64,000 nt of DNA from Flavobacterium sp. I3-2. GTDB lineage: Bacteria > Bacteroidota > Bacteroidia > Flavobacteriales > Flavobacteriaceae. Every line of letters begins with the position of its first letter. The stretch's first letter is position 1. The DNA is taken from contig NZ_CP058306.1 in NCBI RefSeq assembly GCF_013389595.1, positions 186,001 to 250,000 of the forward strand, read 5' to 3'. The notes under the pieces were generated by a model. That model was not told where the DNA came from. It did no database searches and saw only the letters and a program-made list of their open reading frames with translations. Shown one piece after another: positions 17,667 to 26,470 of this stretch. The position numbers were made by a program, and so were the translations under genes.

Positions 17667-18186
17667 GATTAAAAATTAACCAACAAGCGTCTAACAATCT
17701 ATTGATGTTGATAAATGAAATACAAATATCTTCTGATGGACAACTTGAAGCATTTCCTAAGGCATGCTCCATGATATCTTGTATATCAAACTCTATTTGT
17801 GAAAGCGTTTGTTCTTTAAAAACCTCCTTAAATATCAAGTATGGATTTAGATATTGTTCATAGGTTAATCCTGATGCATAAACTAAATACTTCGAATGTA
17901 ACACATCATTAGTTTCACGTATACGTTCATATTTATCAATATTCTTTAAAATTTTAAAACTTGCTCGAATCAACGATTTCAACATATTAAAAATTTCTAA
18001 CGATTCCATTGGACTTGTATAGATTTCAAATTTTTTATCGAATGCATATTTTAACAATTGATTGAAATTCGTTTTAAAATTTGTTAGCGATTGAAATTCA
18101 AAAATAGCTTGAATTAATTCATAGGGATTTTTAATTTTCCTATTACACCAAGACTCTGCTTTTAAGGATAATTTTTCTTTTTTCAT
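17641..18186 (-). CDS. Helical doublet protein A (181 aa), unknown function
   Basis: Predicted all-helical cytosolic protein with two repeats starting at about residues 20 (NPYELIQAIF) and 118 (NPYLIFKEVFKEQ). Paralogous to the downstream 184-aa protein, and duplicated in 5'-truncated form at 15446-15832. It begins 29 bp after the 514-aa gene ends and overlaps the next gene by 26 bp, so all four are probably made together. No catalytic motif was seen; a structural or partner role for the two large proteins is an inference. Confidence 0.75.
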   Translation of the reverse strand: MKKEKLSLKAESWCNRKIKNPYELIQAIFEFQSLTNFKTNFNQLLKYAFDKKFEIYTSPMESLEIFNMLKSLIRASFKILKNIDKYERIRETNDVLHSKYLVYASGLTYEQYLNPYLIFKEVFKEQTLSQIEFDIQDIMEHALGNASSCPSEDICISFININRLLDACWLIFNREIYDEDV

Positions 18187-18215
18187 GATTTCTAATTTTT
18201 AAATTAAACTTCTGA

Positions 18216-19760
18216 TTAAACATTTATAAATTTTGTAGTTGAAGAAATTAACTTATCAATTATTGAAAACGTATCATTATCAAAGATTAACTGATTATGA
18301 TCATTTATTGCAGATTGTATGGTTTGTATTAATTGAATTAATTGATTATTTTCTTGAGTTGTAAATTCAATAAAAACGTTTGGGTTTGCGAAAATTACTA
18401 AGTCAAAAAGCGTTTGTAAATTAGTTGTTTGAGGTTTAATAATCACCTGTGAGAAGACAAATAACTGTAATTGTTTTGCCAAAATGTCTGCTAGAACCTT
18501 ACTAGAAATATATTTTACAGTGGTTTTATTTTCGAATATTGGTTTGATTTCGTTATTATAAGTATCTATATTTTGGTTTAGTAAAAAAAATAGATCGTCA
18601 AAATATGAAATCTTACGGTTAAACCAATGCATTTTAGGGTAATAGTCCGAACTGTAAATTTTATTCTTGGATTTCATTGTCTTTTTAAAGAAACATTGGT
18701 ATTCATAAAGTTCATTTTGAATTTGATAACGTGTATAGCAAATGGAGGTTATACGAACATTTTCAATTGGATTTTGTTCTATGTGTTGCAAATAGGTTTT
18801 TAAATGTTTTGTTGCTTTATGTTTTAATACCACAAATACATAAAAATGTTCATGCTTTTGATTACTATCAAAAGTTGTGATTTGGTGGAATAGAAATAAT
18901 TCTTCCACCTCATCAAACTTTTTTAAATGATCTAAAGCTTTATGATTCATTAATTCGTGATCGTAAAGACCAAAATTTTGAACTTTTTGCAATGATTTGT
19001 TTCTATCTGAATCATTAATGTAAATCGCATAAGTTTTATTGATCAGTATAAAGAACTGTTTTTGAATCTTTTGTAAGCTTTTTCCAAAATCGTCGTAATA
19101 GCCCGAATCATCATCATTAGTTATGTAATCGATTAAAAAGTAGGCTTCTTCGTTTTTTTTAACCAGTAGTTTTTTTACTTCTGGAATAAAAAGCTCTAAA
19201 ATCAACAAACGTTGGGTAATTGTTTTACTTTCAAATGAAGTTCCGAAAAACATGAGTTCTAAATAAGTAATATCATTCGCAAATGCTTTTATCATGAATT
19301 GCCAAGCACCTTGTAGCCTTTCTTTTATAAATTGATCACTTATTTTTTTCAACATCAGGTATTTTTCTTCATAACTACTAAGTAACTTTTTTAAATCACT
19401 TTGACCTAAATATGTACTTAAACTTATTTCTTCAGTACTGTACAAGCAATTGTCAAAACTTAGCAAATGAGCGAGTATGAAATCGTTAAAAATCTCAGAA
19501 TATTCAAAGTCTTTCTTATCAAGAAAGACCATTAAAATATGACTTTCATTTAAAACAGTATTTTGGAAATCGACAGAAAATGAATTTTCAATTTCTTTTT
19601 TATCTTTCACTTTTAACCATAAAATGTGATACTCCGTACGAGCAGTTTTATCATACCAAATGGCTTGAATTTCTTTAGTACGAATACTTTTTTCTAATTT
19701 ACAGTTCAATTCATCTGGTAAACGAACTGTTTTACTGAATTCTTTTTCTTGAATGTTCAT
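18216..19760 (-). CDS. Degenerate nucleotidyltransferase/HEPN-like protein (514 aa)
   Basis: Large cytosolic protein without a firm family match. The N-terminus (LPDELNCKLEKSI, then IQAIWYDK) resembles that of the upstream 532-aa protein (LPEDLTLDVQNFI, ELMLVFYT), so the two are distant paralogues. A central strand-rich part (VEELFLFHQITTFDS, then FYVFVVLK) has the layout of the IYLFGSYARG...DYDLLVI core of MNT nucleotidyltransferases, but GS and the Asp pair are missing. Near the end, VIIKPQTTNLQTL resembles the KPKTHNLxxL of HEPN domains with Thr in place of the catalytic His. If the relationship is right, both modules are inactive. Confidence 0.6.
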   Translation of the reverse strand: MNIQEKEFSKTVRLPDELNCKLEKSIRTKEIQAIWYDKTARTEYHILWLKVKDKKEIENSFSVDFQNTVLNESHILMVFLDKKDFEYSEIFNDFILAHLLSFDNCLYSTEEISLSTYLGQSDLKKLLSSYEEKYLMLKKISDQFIKERLQGAWQFMIKAFANDITYLELMFFGTSFESKTITQRLLILELFIPEVKKLLVKKNEEAYFLIDYITNDDDSGYYDDFGKSLQKIQKQFFILINKTYAIYINDSDRNKSLQKVQNFGLYDHELMNHKALDHLKKFDEVEELFLFHQITTFDSNQKHEHFYVFVVLKHKATKHLKTYLQHIEQNPIENVRITSICYTRYQIQNELYEYQCFFKKTMKSKNKIYSSDYYPKMHWFNRKISYFDDLFFLLNQNIDTYNNEIKPIFENKTTVKYISSKVLADILAKQLQLFVFSQVIIKPQTTNLQTLFDLVIFANPNVFIEFTTQENNQLIQLIQTIQSAINDHNQLIFDNDTFSIIDKLISSTTKFINV

Positions 19761-19772
19761 AATACTATATTT

Positions 19773-21371
19773 TTAATTGTTCGTAATCTGTAATTCATTA
19801 AACAGCTTTTGACAAAGACCTAAAGTTTTTGCACAAGCTAATTGATCAATATTTTGTTCTTTTGGATCGATATTAGGAAGGAAATCTATCGGCATACTCA
19901 ACAAATGAAGTATGGTTTGAACTTCAATAGAATCGATACATTTATTGTAAATTTCAGGTAACAGCGCTTGGAATAATTGCATCAAATATCTGCAACTGTA
20001 CATAGCAGGAATGTATTGTAGTTTTTGATATAAAAGTCCAAGTATTAACTGTTGTAATATATTTTTAAGAAGTAAAATATGTCCACTTTGGTATACTAAA
20101 TCTTGCTTTTGAAAAGCAGTAAACCAAGGTGAAATATAGGCTAAGCGTTCTGTCCAATACTTTTCTTGTAATTGTTTTGAATTAGTAGTTTCAACAAGCT
20201 TTTTATTTATAACTAAGTTGTTTTTCAAATACAAAACATTTTGAAGTACTATGAATTTATTAAAAAAGAGTTGGTATTTATTTTCGTTTTTTTGAAGCCA
20301 CTCCAACGTATGAATTAAACAAAACACTTCTACCTTCCCTTTGAAATGATTAGAGACCTTTTGAACAAGCACATCGTGTTGTTGGATGCGAAGTGTTGGC
20401 GAAATTAAAAGCAGATTGAATTTATACGTATCGTTACTGTTTGGGTTAATTAAACTTTTGGTACTTAATAAATAAATCGCATCTATTTTATAGGCACCGA
20501 GCAGAAAAGCAACTAGCTGTTTTAATAGTGTTTTTTCATTTGAACGATCTGAAAGTTGTGCATCGATTCGTTTGGTGTAAAAAATATTCGATTGTTTAAA
20601 TGCATGGGTTAGGATTTCTAATGCGCTATTCTTGGTTTTATCGAAAATACTTTTGGGAGTTTCTCCCATTATAGATTGCGATTGATCGATAAATAAACCC
20701 TCCTTCATTTTAGAGATTTTATACACTATTTTTGAAAACTCAGGATAATATGCATCTATAAATACAGTAAATTCTTGCTCGTTATATTTGTGGTGTATGG
20801 AATTTGGAAGCAACATATTTTTTAACAAGTCGAAATAGTAAGCAAAGACTTCAAGCAATGCTAAATGAGCTGCTTCGTAAAGTTGCTGTTTGACTAATGG
20901 CGTTACGAATATGGAAATTGCCTCATGTACTTTATTCTCAACCTCCTTACTGTAATTTCGATAATGACTTATTGCCTTTTGTTTATCTGTACAGTAAAAA
21001 TTTTGAAATAAACTGTTCCATCTCTTTAAATGATTGCTGTAAATAACAAAACAAGGCTGTAAATTCAATTGCAGATAACTAAAATGGAAATGCGAATCGT
21101 TTGCTGAAACTTTATGATAATTAATAGATATCAAAGTATCATACTTTTCCAAAGCATTTAAAGTATCTATTTGATGTTGTAACTTACAAACCACAGCCTC
21201 ATAGTTTTGCTTATCTACTACTAAGCTGAGTACTTTTAGCTTACTGTTAACCACAGGTGTATAAAACACTAACATTAGTTCATTACTACAAACAGCATTG
21301 TATATAAAATTTTGAACATCTAAAGTCAAGTCTTCTGGTAGATTTAATGCATTTAAATTTTTCATAATCAA
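19773..21371 (-). CDS. Degenerate nucleotidyltransferase/HEPN-like protein (532 aa)
   Basis: First gene of the four-gene operon; a Met two codons downstream (21365) is an equally good start. IDAIYLLSTKSLINPNS followed by YKFNLLLIS mimics the beta-hairpin core of MNT-type nucleotidyltransferases without catalytic Gly-Ser or Asp residues. The C-terminal helical part (LLKNILQQLILGLLYQK, then RYLMQLFQAL) resembles a HEPN bundle without the R-x(4-6)-H motif. The N-terminal ~250 residues match the 514-aa neighbour only in pattern. Possible roles are scaffold, inhibitor or sensor; none is established. Confidence 0.6.
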   Translation of the reverse strand: MIMKNLNALNLPEDLTLDVQNFIYNAVCSNELMLVFYTPVVNSKLKVLSLVVDKQNYEAVVCKLQHQIDTLNALEKYDTLISINYHKVSANDSHFHFSYLQLNLQPCFVIYSNHLKRWNSLFQNFYCTDKQKAISHYRNYSKEVENKVHEAISIFVTPLVKQQLYEAAHLALLEVFAYYFDLLKNMLLPNSIHHKYNEQEFTVFIDAYYPEFSKIVYKISKMKEGLFIDQSQSIMGETPKSIFDKTKNSALEILTHAFKQSNIFYTKRIDAQLSDRSNEKTLLKQLVAFLLGAYKIDAIYLLSTKSLINPNSNDTYKFNLLLISPTLRIQQHDVLVQKVSNHFKGKVEVFCLIHTLEWLQKNENKYQLFFNKFIVLQNVLYLKNNLVINKKLVETTNSKQLQEKYWTERLAYISPWFTAFQKQDLVYQSGHILLLKNILQQLILGLLYQKLQYIPAMYSCRYLMQLFQALLPEIYNKCIDSIEVQTILHLLSMPIDFLPNIDPKEQNIDQLACAKTLGLCQKLFNELQITNN

Positions 21372-21506
21372 CGATTTAAAAATGAATACATCAAAATTGA
21401 TTGATTATAACTGGGTATCGAACCATAAAATGAGGTAACATACCATGATTAGGTGGTAAAAAACATTTTGTAGGGAAATGGGGAGTTGGGAAAAGGAATA
21501 AAAAAA

Positions 21507-21537
21507 TTGAATGATTTAAGAAAAAAACTTATATTTG
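21507..21537 (+). promoter_or_regulatory. Promoter of the XRE regulator gene
   Basis: TTG at 21507-21509, a 20-bp spacer and TATATTTG at 21530-21537 form a full Bacteroidota promoter (TTTG-N19-21-TAnnTTTG). The ATG of the downstream gene is 21 bp after the -7 box. Confidence 0.75.
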
Positions 21538-21558
21538 AATTTATAAAAATTTAGGCTT

Positions 21559-21972
21559 ATGGAAACGACACAAAAGAAGCATTTAGGACGCAACATCAGT
21601 CGCATACGAGAAATGAAGGGAATGAAACAAGAAACTTTAGCTGAACTATTAGGTATTAGCCAACAAAAAATGTCGATACTTGAAAATACAGCTGATTTGG
21701 AAGATGCGAAACTAGATATTATTGCTAAAGCCCTTGAAGTGCCTACCCAAGCTATAAAAGAATATTCGGATGAAAAGATGTTGAATATAATAACTAACAA
21801 TACTTTTAACAGTAATGATTCATCAACTCTGAATGCAATAAACGTGATGCCTACCTTCAATCCTTTAGACAAGTTGGTTGAGGCATATGATGAAAATAAG
21901 AAATTATACGAGCGTTTGTTAGCTGCTGAAAAGGAAAAATTAGCTTATGTAGAGCAACTATTAAAAAAATAG
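21559..21972 (+). CDS. XRE-family helix-turn-helix regulator
   Basis: A 137-residue protein with a canonical N-terminal XRE helix-turn-helix (RIREMKGMKQETLAELLGIS, then QQKMSILE; residues ~14-42), a middle linker and a C-terminal coiled coil (AYDENKKLYERLLAAEKEK) suited to dimerisation. It is divergent from the four-gene operon at 17112-21371 and is the only plus-strand gene in the island, which suggests it controls that operon or the island. Its own promoter and terminator are clear. Confidence 0.85.
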   Translation: METTQKKHLGRNISRIREMKGMKQETLAELLGISQQKMSILENTADLEDAKLDIIAKALEVPTQAIKEYSDEKMLNIITNNTFNSNDSSTLNAINVMPTFNPLDKLVEAYDENKKLYERLLAAEKEKLAYVEQLLKK

Positions 21973-22010
21973 ATTTTTGTTTCAAAATCACACTAAATTA
22001 TAAAAGTAAA

Positions 22011-22048
22011 AAAATCGGCTATTTATTAAATTAATAGTCGATTTTTCT
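22011..22048 (+). terminator. Terminator after the XRE regulator
   Basis: Stem AAAATCGGCTATT / AATAGTCGATTTT (12 pairs plus one G-T) with a 9-base loop, followed on the plus strand by a T-rich tail. It lies 39 bp after the stop codon of the regulator. Confidence 0.8.
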
Positions 22049-22296
22049 ATTTTTATACATTTTTATAGAAAATACAGTTCATGCACTATCTATGCCTTTG
22101 CTATGGAGTATCTACGGAGCATCTATATGGTTGGTATTTAGAAAAATTTTCGGTGACCCGTCTTAAAATAACTATACCTATTTTTAATTAAATCCTGTTA
22201 TAGTTATACATTATTAGTCTTAATCCTAAACTTACTAAACAAGAGAGTTTTGATAATTAAACTCTCTTGTTTAGTATTCTGATAGAATGATTTTCG
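22049..22296. other. Intergenic stretch between convergent genes
   Basis: No gene seen. It contains three imperfect copies of a TATCTA(T/C)G-like motif around 22088-22131, a loose inverted repeat TAACTATA / TATAGTTA (22169-22176, 22199-22206) and the long hairpin described separately. The two neighbouring genes converge here. Confidence 0.4.
22235..22274 (-). terminator. Perfect 16-bp hairpin downstream of rloB-like gene
   Basis: CTAAACAAGAGAGTTT and its exact complement flank an 8-base loop. It lies 22 bp beyond the rloB-like stop codon on the minus strand. There is no strong T-run after it, so it may act as a terminator, as an mRNA 3' stabiliser, or in both directions. Confidence 0.6.
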
Positions 22297-22995
22297 TCAT
22301 AAGTACTTTAATAATTCAGAAACTAATTTAAAAACTGTAGTAGTTGATTCCTCAATTGAGGGATTAAGATGATTAAAAGAATTATAATTCCGTTTAGCTC
22401 GTTCTATAGCAAGTAATTTTCTTTCTTTTCCTGTTTTCTCATCTATACCATCTAATATTTCAAAAAAATCCTCTGTTATTATTTTACTTTTTAATCCGTC
22501 ATATTTTAGTTTGTATGGTTTTATTAACTGATTAAGTTTATCATTATAAAGGTTTCTGTTCATACCTCCACCTTGATGATCATTAAAATGTAGTATTAAC
22601 CAGTATTCAAAAGCTTGGTTCGAATAAGCAACACCAAAACCATAACTTTCTGCAAGAATAATAGCATTATCAAAATCCGTATTACTAAAATCATCTTTAT
22701 CAAAAACGCACCAAACTTGTTCATATTTGCCATCATCTGCAATTTGCTTTGCTCTATTTACAAGAGAAATAGTATTATAACCTTCTCCCACTGGTTTAAT
22801 TGTAGCTGAAGACAACCTAAATTGTGTAAAATAAGATGGTTCTGTATTTTTACCTTCACAAACGATTAATATGGTTGGTTTTTCAGATAGAACAGGTTCT
22901 GGTCTTTCAAAGCTTATCCCTTTTCTTCTATTAGCTTTTAACAGCTCTTTATGCCTTATCTTGTCTGCATTTTGTTCGGCTCTTTTATCTTTCAT
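22297..22995 (-). CDS. RloB-like protein (AbiLii-type)
   Basis: A RloB-family protein. From the Met at 22995 it has 232 residues; an in-frame ATG at 23031 would add 12. Key features are ILIVCEGKNTEPSYF (residues ~42-56) with the acidic Glu of a TOPRIM-like fold, WCVFDKDDF (about 95-103) with its Asp pair, and the conserved AFEYWLILHF. RloB proteins pair with RloA ATPases in the AbiL-type phage defence arrangement. Here the start overlaps the end of the ATPase gene by 11 bp. Confidence 0.85.
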   Translation of the reverse strand: MKDKRAEQNADKIRHKELLKANRRKGISFERPEPVLSEKPTILIVCEGKNTEPSYFTQFRLSSATIKPVGEGYNTISLVNRAKQIADDGKYEQVWCVFDKDDFSNTDFDNAIILAESYGFGVAYSNQAFEYWLILHFNDHQGGGMNRNLYNDKLNQLIKPYKLKYDGLKSKIITEDFFEILDGIDEKTGKERKLLAIERAKRNYNSFNHLNPSIEESTTTVFKLVSELLKYL

Positions 22996-24310
22996 TCTCA
23001 TACTCTGGCAAGATATTATTAAGATTATCAAAAAGACCTAAAAAAGGAACTGCACCGTACTTCCCTTTAATATAATTTTCTTCAAATGATTCTGACTTTC
23101 TTACTTCATCTGATTTAAAATCAGCTAAAGAATATAGCTTAGCCTCTCCAAACTTATTTTTATCAGTGAACCAAATTTGATCACGTCTAAAAAGACCAGA
23201 ACTTAATAAATTAGTATCGTGAGTGTTGAAAATTAATTGTGCATTTTTTTTATTTAATTCTTTAGAATTAAATATTGAAACAATTTTGCAGACTAAATTA
23301 GGGTGAAGCTTTGAGTCTAATTCGTCAACAATTAGAGTATACCCATTTTCAATAACATCCAAAATAGGTCCTGTTAGTGCAAAAAACTTTCTTGTACCTG
23401 ATGATTCATCATCATCTAATGAAAAGTTAATAATATCAATTTCCTTTTTATTCGCGTCAAATTTTTTGTGCAATGTTAGAATATCTGAAAGGAATTCTCT
23501 TTTTTCATCTTTTACCTCTTTAATTATTCTTTCCTTTAATTCTTTTGGCATGTCTTTAGGAAGGTCTTCTATATCAATTTTTTCAAGTTTAATATCTTGA
23601 ATTCCTAAATCTGCAGCTTTTAATAAATTCAAAATATTTGCTTTTTGATTTGGATCATCAGCTCTACTTAACGTAAACCCTCTATAACCGGATTCATTAA
23701 GACCTGAGATAGTCTTTAGTTTTTTAAACCAATCAATCACTTCATTTGAAATTAGATCATTAAATTGTGCTGCAACAGATAATAATAAAGCATTATCTCT
23801 AACCAACCCTTCTTTAATTACTGCTTTACCTTTTGTGAAATTTCTAGTATGTGTTTCAAAGTTGTCACCATCTCTATAAAAAAGTTCAATCTCTTTAGTT
23901 TTGGGTTTGTAATAAAGCCATTCAGAAATAACGTTAGTTTTATCAACTTCAAATCCATATCGAAACATTACATTGTTATGTGTGAAAACAACTTCAAATT
24001 CAGATGGTGAGTTTTCAGTTTCACTACTTAATTTGAAAGGTTCCACATCAATTTCATCACCTTTCTGACTATCTTTTGAACTCGATATAACAAAATATTT
24101 CATAAAACCCAAAGCTTCAAAAAACTTACTTTTTCCACTTGCATTTGCACCATAAACAACAGCACTTTTAAGTAGTCTTAAGTTAACATTCTTATCGTTA
24201 TAAATGTTATCCGACTCACGAGTAACCTTATCATAGTTTGATGCAACAAGACTTAAAGATGCTTTTTCTTTGAATGTTTTAAAATTTTTTACTGTAAAAT
24301 ATAGAAGCAT
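22985..24310 (-). CDS. RloA-like AAA ATPase (AbiLi-type)
   Basis: ABC/SMC-like AAA ATPase of ~441 residues from the preferred start (MLLYFTVKNFKTFKEKA); an upstream ATG at 24349 adds 13 residues unlike the family. Walker A is VYGANASGKSKF (about 51-62); the Walker B region is TLIVDELDSKLHP (about 321-333), followed by the NTHDTNLL switch. Such ATPases act as sensors for a TOPRIM-type effector encoded beside them. With rloB it forms a two-gene abortive-infection-like module; PARIS is a related arrangement but has a different partner. Confidence 0.85.
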   Translation of the reverse strand: MLLYFTVKNFKTFKEKASLSLVASNYDKVTRESDNIYNDKNVNLRLLKSAVVYGANASGKSKFFEALGFMKYFVISSSKDSQKGDEIDVEPFKLSSETENSPSEFEVVFTHNNVMFRYGFEVDKTNVISEWLYYKPKTKEIELFYRDGDNFETHTRNFTKGKAVIKEGLVRDNALLLSVAAQFNDLISNEVIDWFKKLKTISGLNESGYRGFTLSRADDPNQKANILNLLKAADLGIQDIKLEKIDIEDLPKDMPKELKERIIKEVKDEKREFLSDILTLHKKFDANKKEIDIINFSLDDDESSGTRKFFALTGPILDVIENGYTLIVDELDSKLHPNLVCKIVSIFNSKELNKKNAQLIFNTHDTNLLSSGLFRRDQIWFTDKNKFGEAKLYSLADFKSDEVRKSESFEENYIKGKYGAVPFLGLFDNLNNILPEYENER

Positions 24311-24543
24311 AATAAACGTCTTTTTTGAAATTATTAAGCGAATATACACTTTATTTTACAAGAAATTATAAATTGATAGTTAAATTTAATTTAATAGAAT
24401 TCATGTGAACACCTTGTTGATTTTATAAATTTATAGAAACATTACGTCAAATTATTTTTTATGTGACATCTACCTGTAAAATCACGCCTAAAACTTATAT
24501 AAAAATACAATTTGAATTTAATATTCTTTCAAAATAATAAATA

Positions 24544-25914
24544 TTAAAGCCTTCTTGTTACTTTTTGTTTATTTTCTATTAGCGTATTTGAATTATCAAC
24601 TGTAAAAGTCTTTATAATCTTATTTTCAGTTGCACTTAAAACACTAAGTTTATCTTTATGTTCTTGAATAGTTTTAATGAATACCTTTCCATAATCTGGA
24701 ATACTTGAACGGTTTATTTTTATTTTCAACTTAGGTTTAATAGCGGCTTGTTGTTCTTTTAATAGCTTCTTGTTGTCAGCTAGAATTTTTTCTCTTCCAA
24801 AAAGTAGCGGAACTTTTTCAGGTTCTTGCTGTATTAAATCATTGTATTGATGTGTTTTGAATTCAAAATCTTTGATTGCCCCAAAAACATAGGTTTCTGC
24901 ACTTTTTCTAAACTGTATTAATGGCTTATTTGAAATACGGTAGCCTTTGTAAAACAAATTTTCATCTTCTAATTTAATCTCATTTTTTTGGAAATACAGC
25001 TTAAAATCAGGAGTAGGTTTACCGTTTTCATAATCGTTTACAATTGCTTTTAAAGCATTTTGAATATTCTTGTAAAAGGCATTTAATGAAGTAATATGTT
25101 TTTTTAGCTCTAAAATCTGGTTATCTTTTATGGCTTTTATAATATCTTTTGCCTTGATGCCAATCTGACTTCCTTTGTATGCTTGTTGATTGTATCGAAA
25201 TGAAACCCCACTTAATCCGTTTATATTGAAAGTCGTTTTACATTCAATTCCTTTTTTTGAAAGTTCGGGTTCTAACTTTTCAACCGTTTTTAAATATGAT
25301 AAAACATGTATCAATTCATCATAAACAAACTGCTTTGTATCTGAAATATTAGATGCTTTGTCTAAAAAAACTTTATTTTTAGGCATTTCTTTTTTAGTAA
25401 AACGATATCCTTTTTCAGATTCCGAATCGTAAATAATCGTTCTTCCAGGTGTGTAACGAAGATTCAGTTGTTTTTCAACTTTATCGCAAGCAACTTGCAA
25501 TCGATTTTTGATATAACTGGTATCTAAATTTTTAGATTCAATATCCACTTTATTAATGATCCAGTGATAATGTTCAACATCCGTATCGTTATGTTTTACC
25601 AAAAGGTATTGATTCTTTTCTCGATCAAACTTAATTTCTTGTAACGCAAGATGCATTGCTTTTAAGCTTTTATCTATTCCTAAATTTTCATCTTTATGAA
25701 AACTAAAAGCAATATGGAGAACTGGTCTTGAGCTTTTAGCATTGGAATCAGCGATAAAACGCATTTGCTTTGCCATTTCAGTCGATGTTCCCCAAACGTT
25801 ATTTTGTTCGATTAAAATTGGCTTTTGCTGCAACGGCAAATCTTTTTCATGTTCTTTTAGAACATAAGAAATTGCACCTTTAAATCCTGTTCCTGTATTT
25901 GAGAATGCAATCAT
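24544..25914 (-). CDS. Relaxase (MobB-like mobilisation nuclease)
   Basis: A 456-residue relaxase/mobilisation nuclease starting MIAFSNTGTGFKGAISYVL, a form typical of Bacteroidota mobilisable elements. The metal-binding histidine motif is HNDTDVEHYHWIINKVD (about residues 105-121). It nicks at oriT and pilots the strand into the recipient, using a conjugation machine supplied elsewhere. Its start overlaps the mobC-like gene by 4 bp (ATGA), so the two are coupled. The last ~200 residues are basic and variable. Confidence 0.9.
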   Translation of the reverse strand: MIAFSNTGTGFKGAISYVLKEHEKDLPLQQKPILIEQNNVWGTSTEMAKQMRFIADSNAKSSRPVLHIAFSFHKDENLGIDKSLKAMHLALQEIKFDREKNQYLLVKHNDTDVEHYHWIINKVDIESKNLDTSYIKNRLQVACDKVEKQLNLRYTPGRTIIYDSESEKGYRFTKKEMPKNKVFLDKASNISDTKQFVYDELIHVLSYLKTVEKLEPELSKKGIECKTTFNINGLSGVSFRYNQQAYKGSQIGIKAKDIIKAIKDNQILELKKHITSLNAFYKNIQNALKAIVNDYENGKPTPDFKLYFQKNEIKLEDENLFYKGYRISNKPLIQFRKSAETYVFGAIKDFEFKTHQYNDLIQQEPEKVPLLFGREKILADNKKLLKEQQAAIKPKLKIKINRSSIPDYGKVFIKTIQEHKDKLSVLSATENKIIKTFTVDNSNTLIENKQKVTRRL

Positions 25915-26219
25915 GGATCGAATGTTTTATTGATTTTTTGTAATAGCTCCATGATAATTGGAAGCTCTTTTTTTTGATGTGCATATCTAGTTAATTGATT
26001 TAGATTGTTTGCCAACCCAATCAAAGTTTTTCGGTTTAAAACAAATTCCGAAATTTCGTTAGTTGACTTTGCCCATGCGTGCCCTTTTAATAAAAATTGA
26101 CGGGCTAAGTCGGAAATACTTAAACCATACTTTTCTGCATTTTTTTGAATCTGTTTCTTTTCTAAAGCAGTGACTCTAATCACAATCATTTGATCTCTTG
26201 TAATCTCTTTTTTATTCAT
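25911..26219 (-). CDS. MobC-like relaxosome accessory protein
   Basis: A 102-residue basic protein with a ribbon-helix-helix-like N-terminus (MIVIRVTALEKKQIQKNAEK, then YGLSISDLARQFLL) and the C-terminal RKTLIGLANNLNQLTRYAH signature of MobC-type proteins. It would bind oriT and help the relaxase. The upstream noncoding stretch is the likely oriT. Confidence 0.85.
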   Translation of the reverse strand: MNKKEITRDQMIVIRVTALEKKQIQKNAEKYGLSISDLARQFLLKGHAWAKSTNEISEFVLNRKTLIGLANNLNQLTRYAHQKKELPIIMELLQKINKTFDP

Positions 26220-26470
26220 TTCTAAAGTTTTAAAAAATTAGCGAAGCGTGAAGATTTTTCGCTCCGCAGGACAAGGGTCGGAAATAGGATATGCAATTAG
26301 TGAAACGATTTGTATATACATTTCAGCCCCTTGCTCTTACGAAACGTGTTTATAAGCTTATATTCTTTAATTGATAATTTCTTGAATAGAAATTCAATTT
26401 GGTCTTCTCTTAGCAGGTGGTAAAACACTGAAAATTTTAATATTTCGTAATATTCACAAATAGCAATAGT
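26220..26470. other. Probable oriT region
   Basis: Noncoding DNA directly upstream of the mobC-relaxase operon, the usual place for oriT. It contains a near-perfect inverted repeat (GCGAAGCG and CGCTCCGC, 26241-26268) followed by a G-rich stretch ACAAGGGTCGG. The nick site cannot be assigned from sequence alone. Confidence 0.4.

Noticed and set aside
21516..21872. Minus-strand 118-codon ORF opposite the XRE gene
   Set aside because: Antisense of a clear helix-turn-helix gene with its own promoter and terminator.
22088..22131. Imperfect TATCTA(T/C)G repeats as an origin or attachment site
   Set aside because: Only three loose copies, no neighbouring recombinase or replication gene, and no clear symmetry.
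14622..22160. Shared ACCCGTCTT at 14624 and 22156 as possible attachment sites of a sub-element
   Set aside because: Nine bases only, no further flanking similarity and no recombinase between; could be chance.
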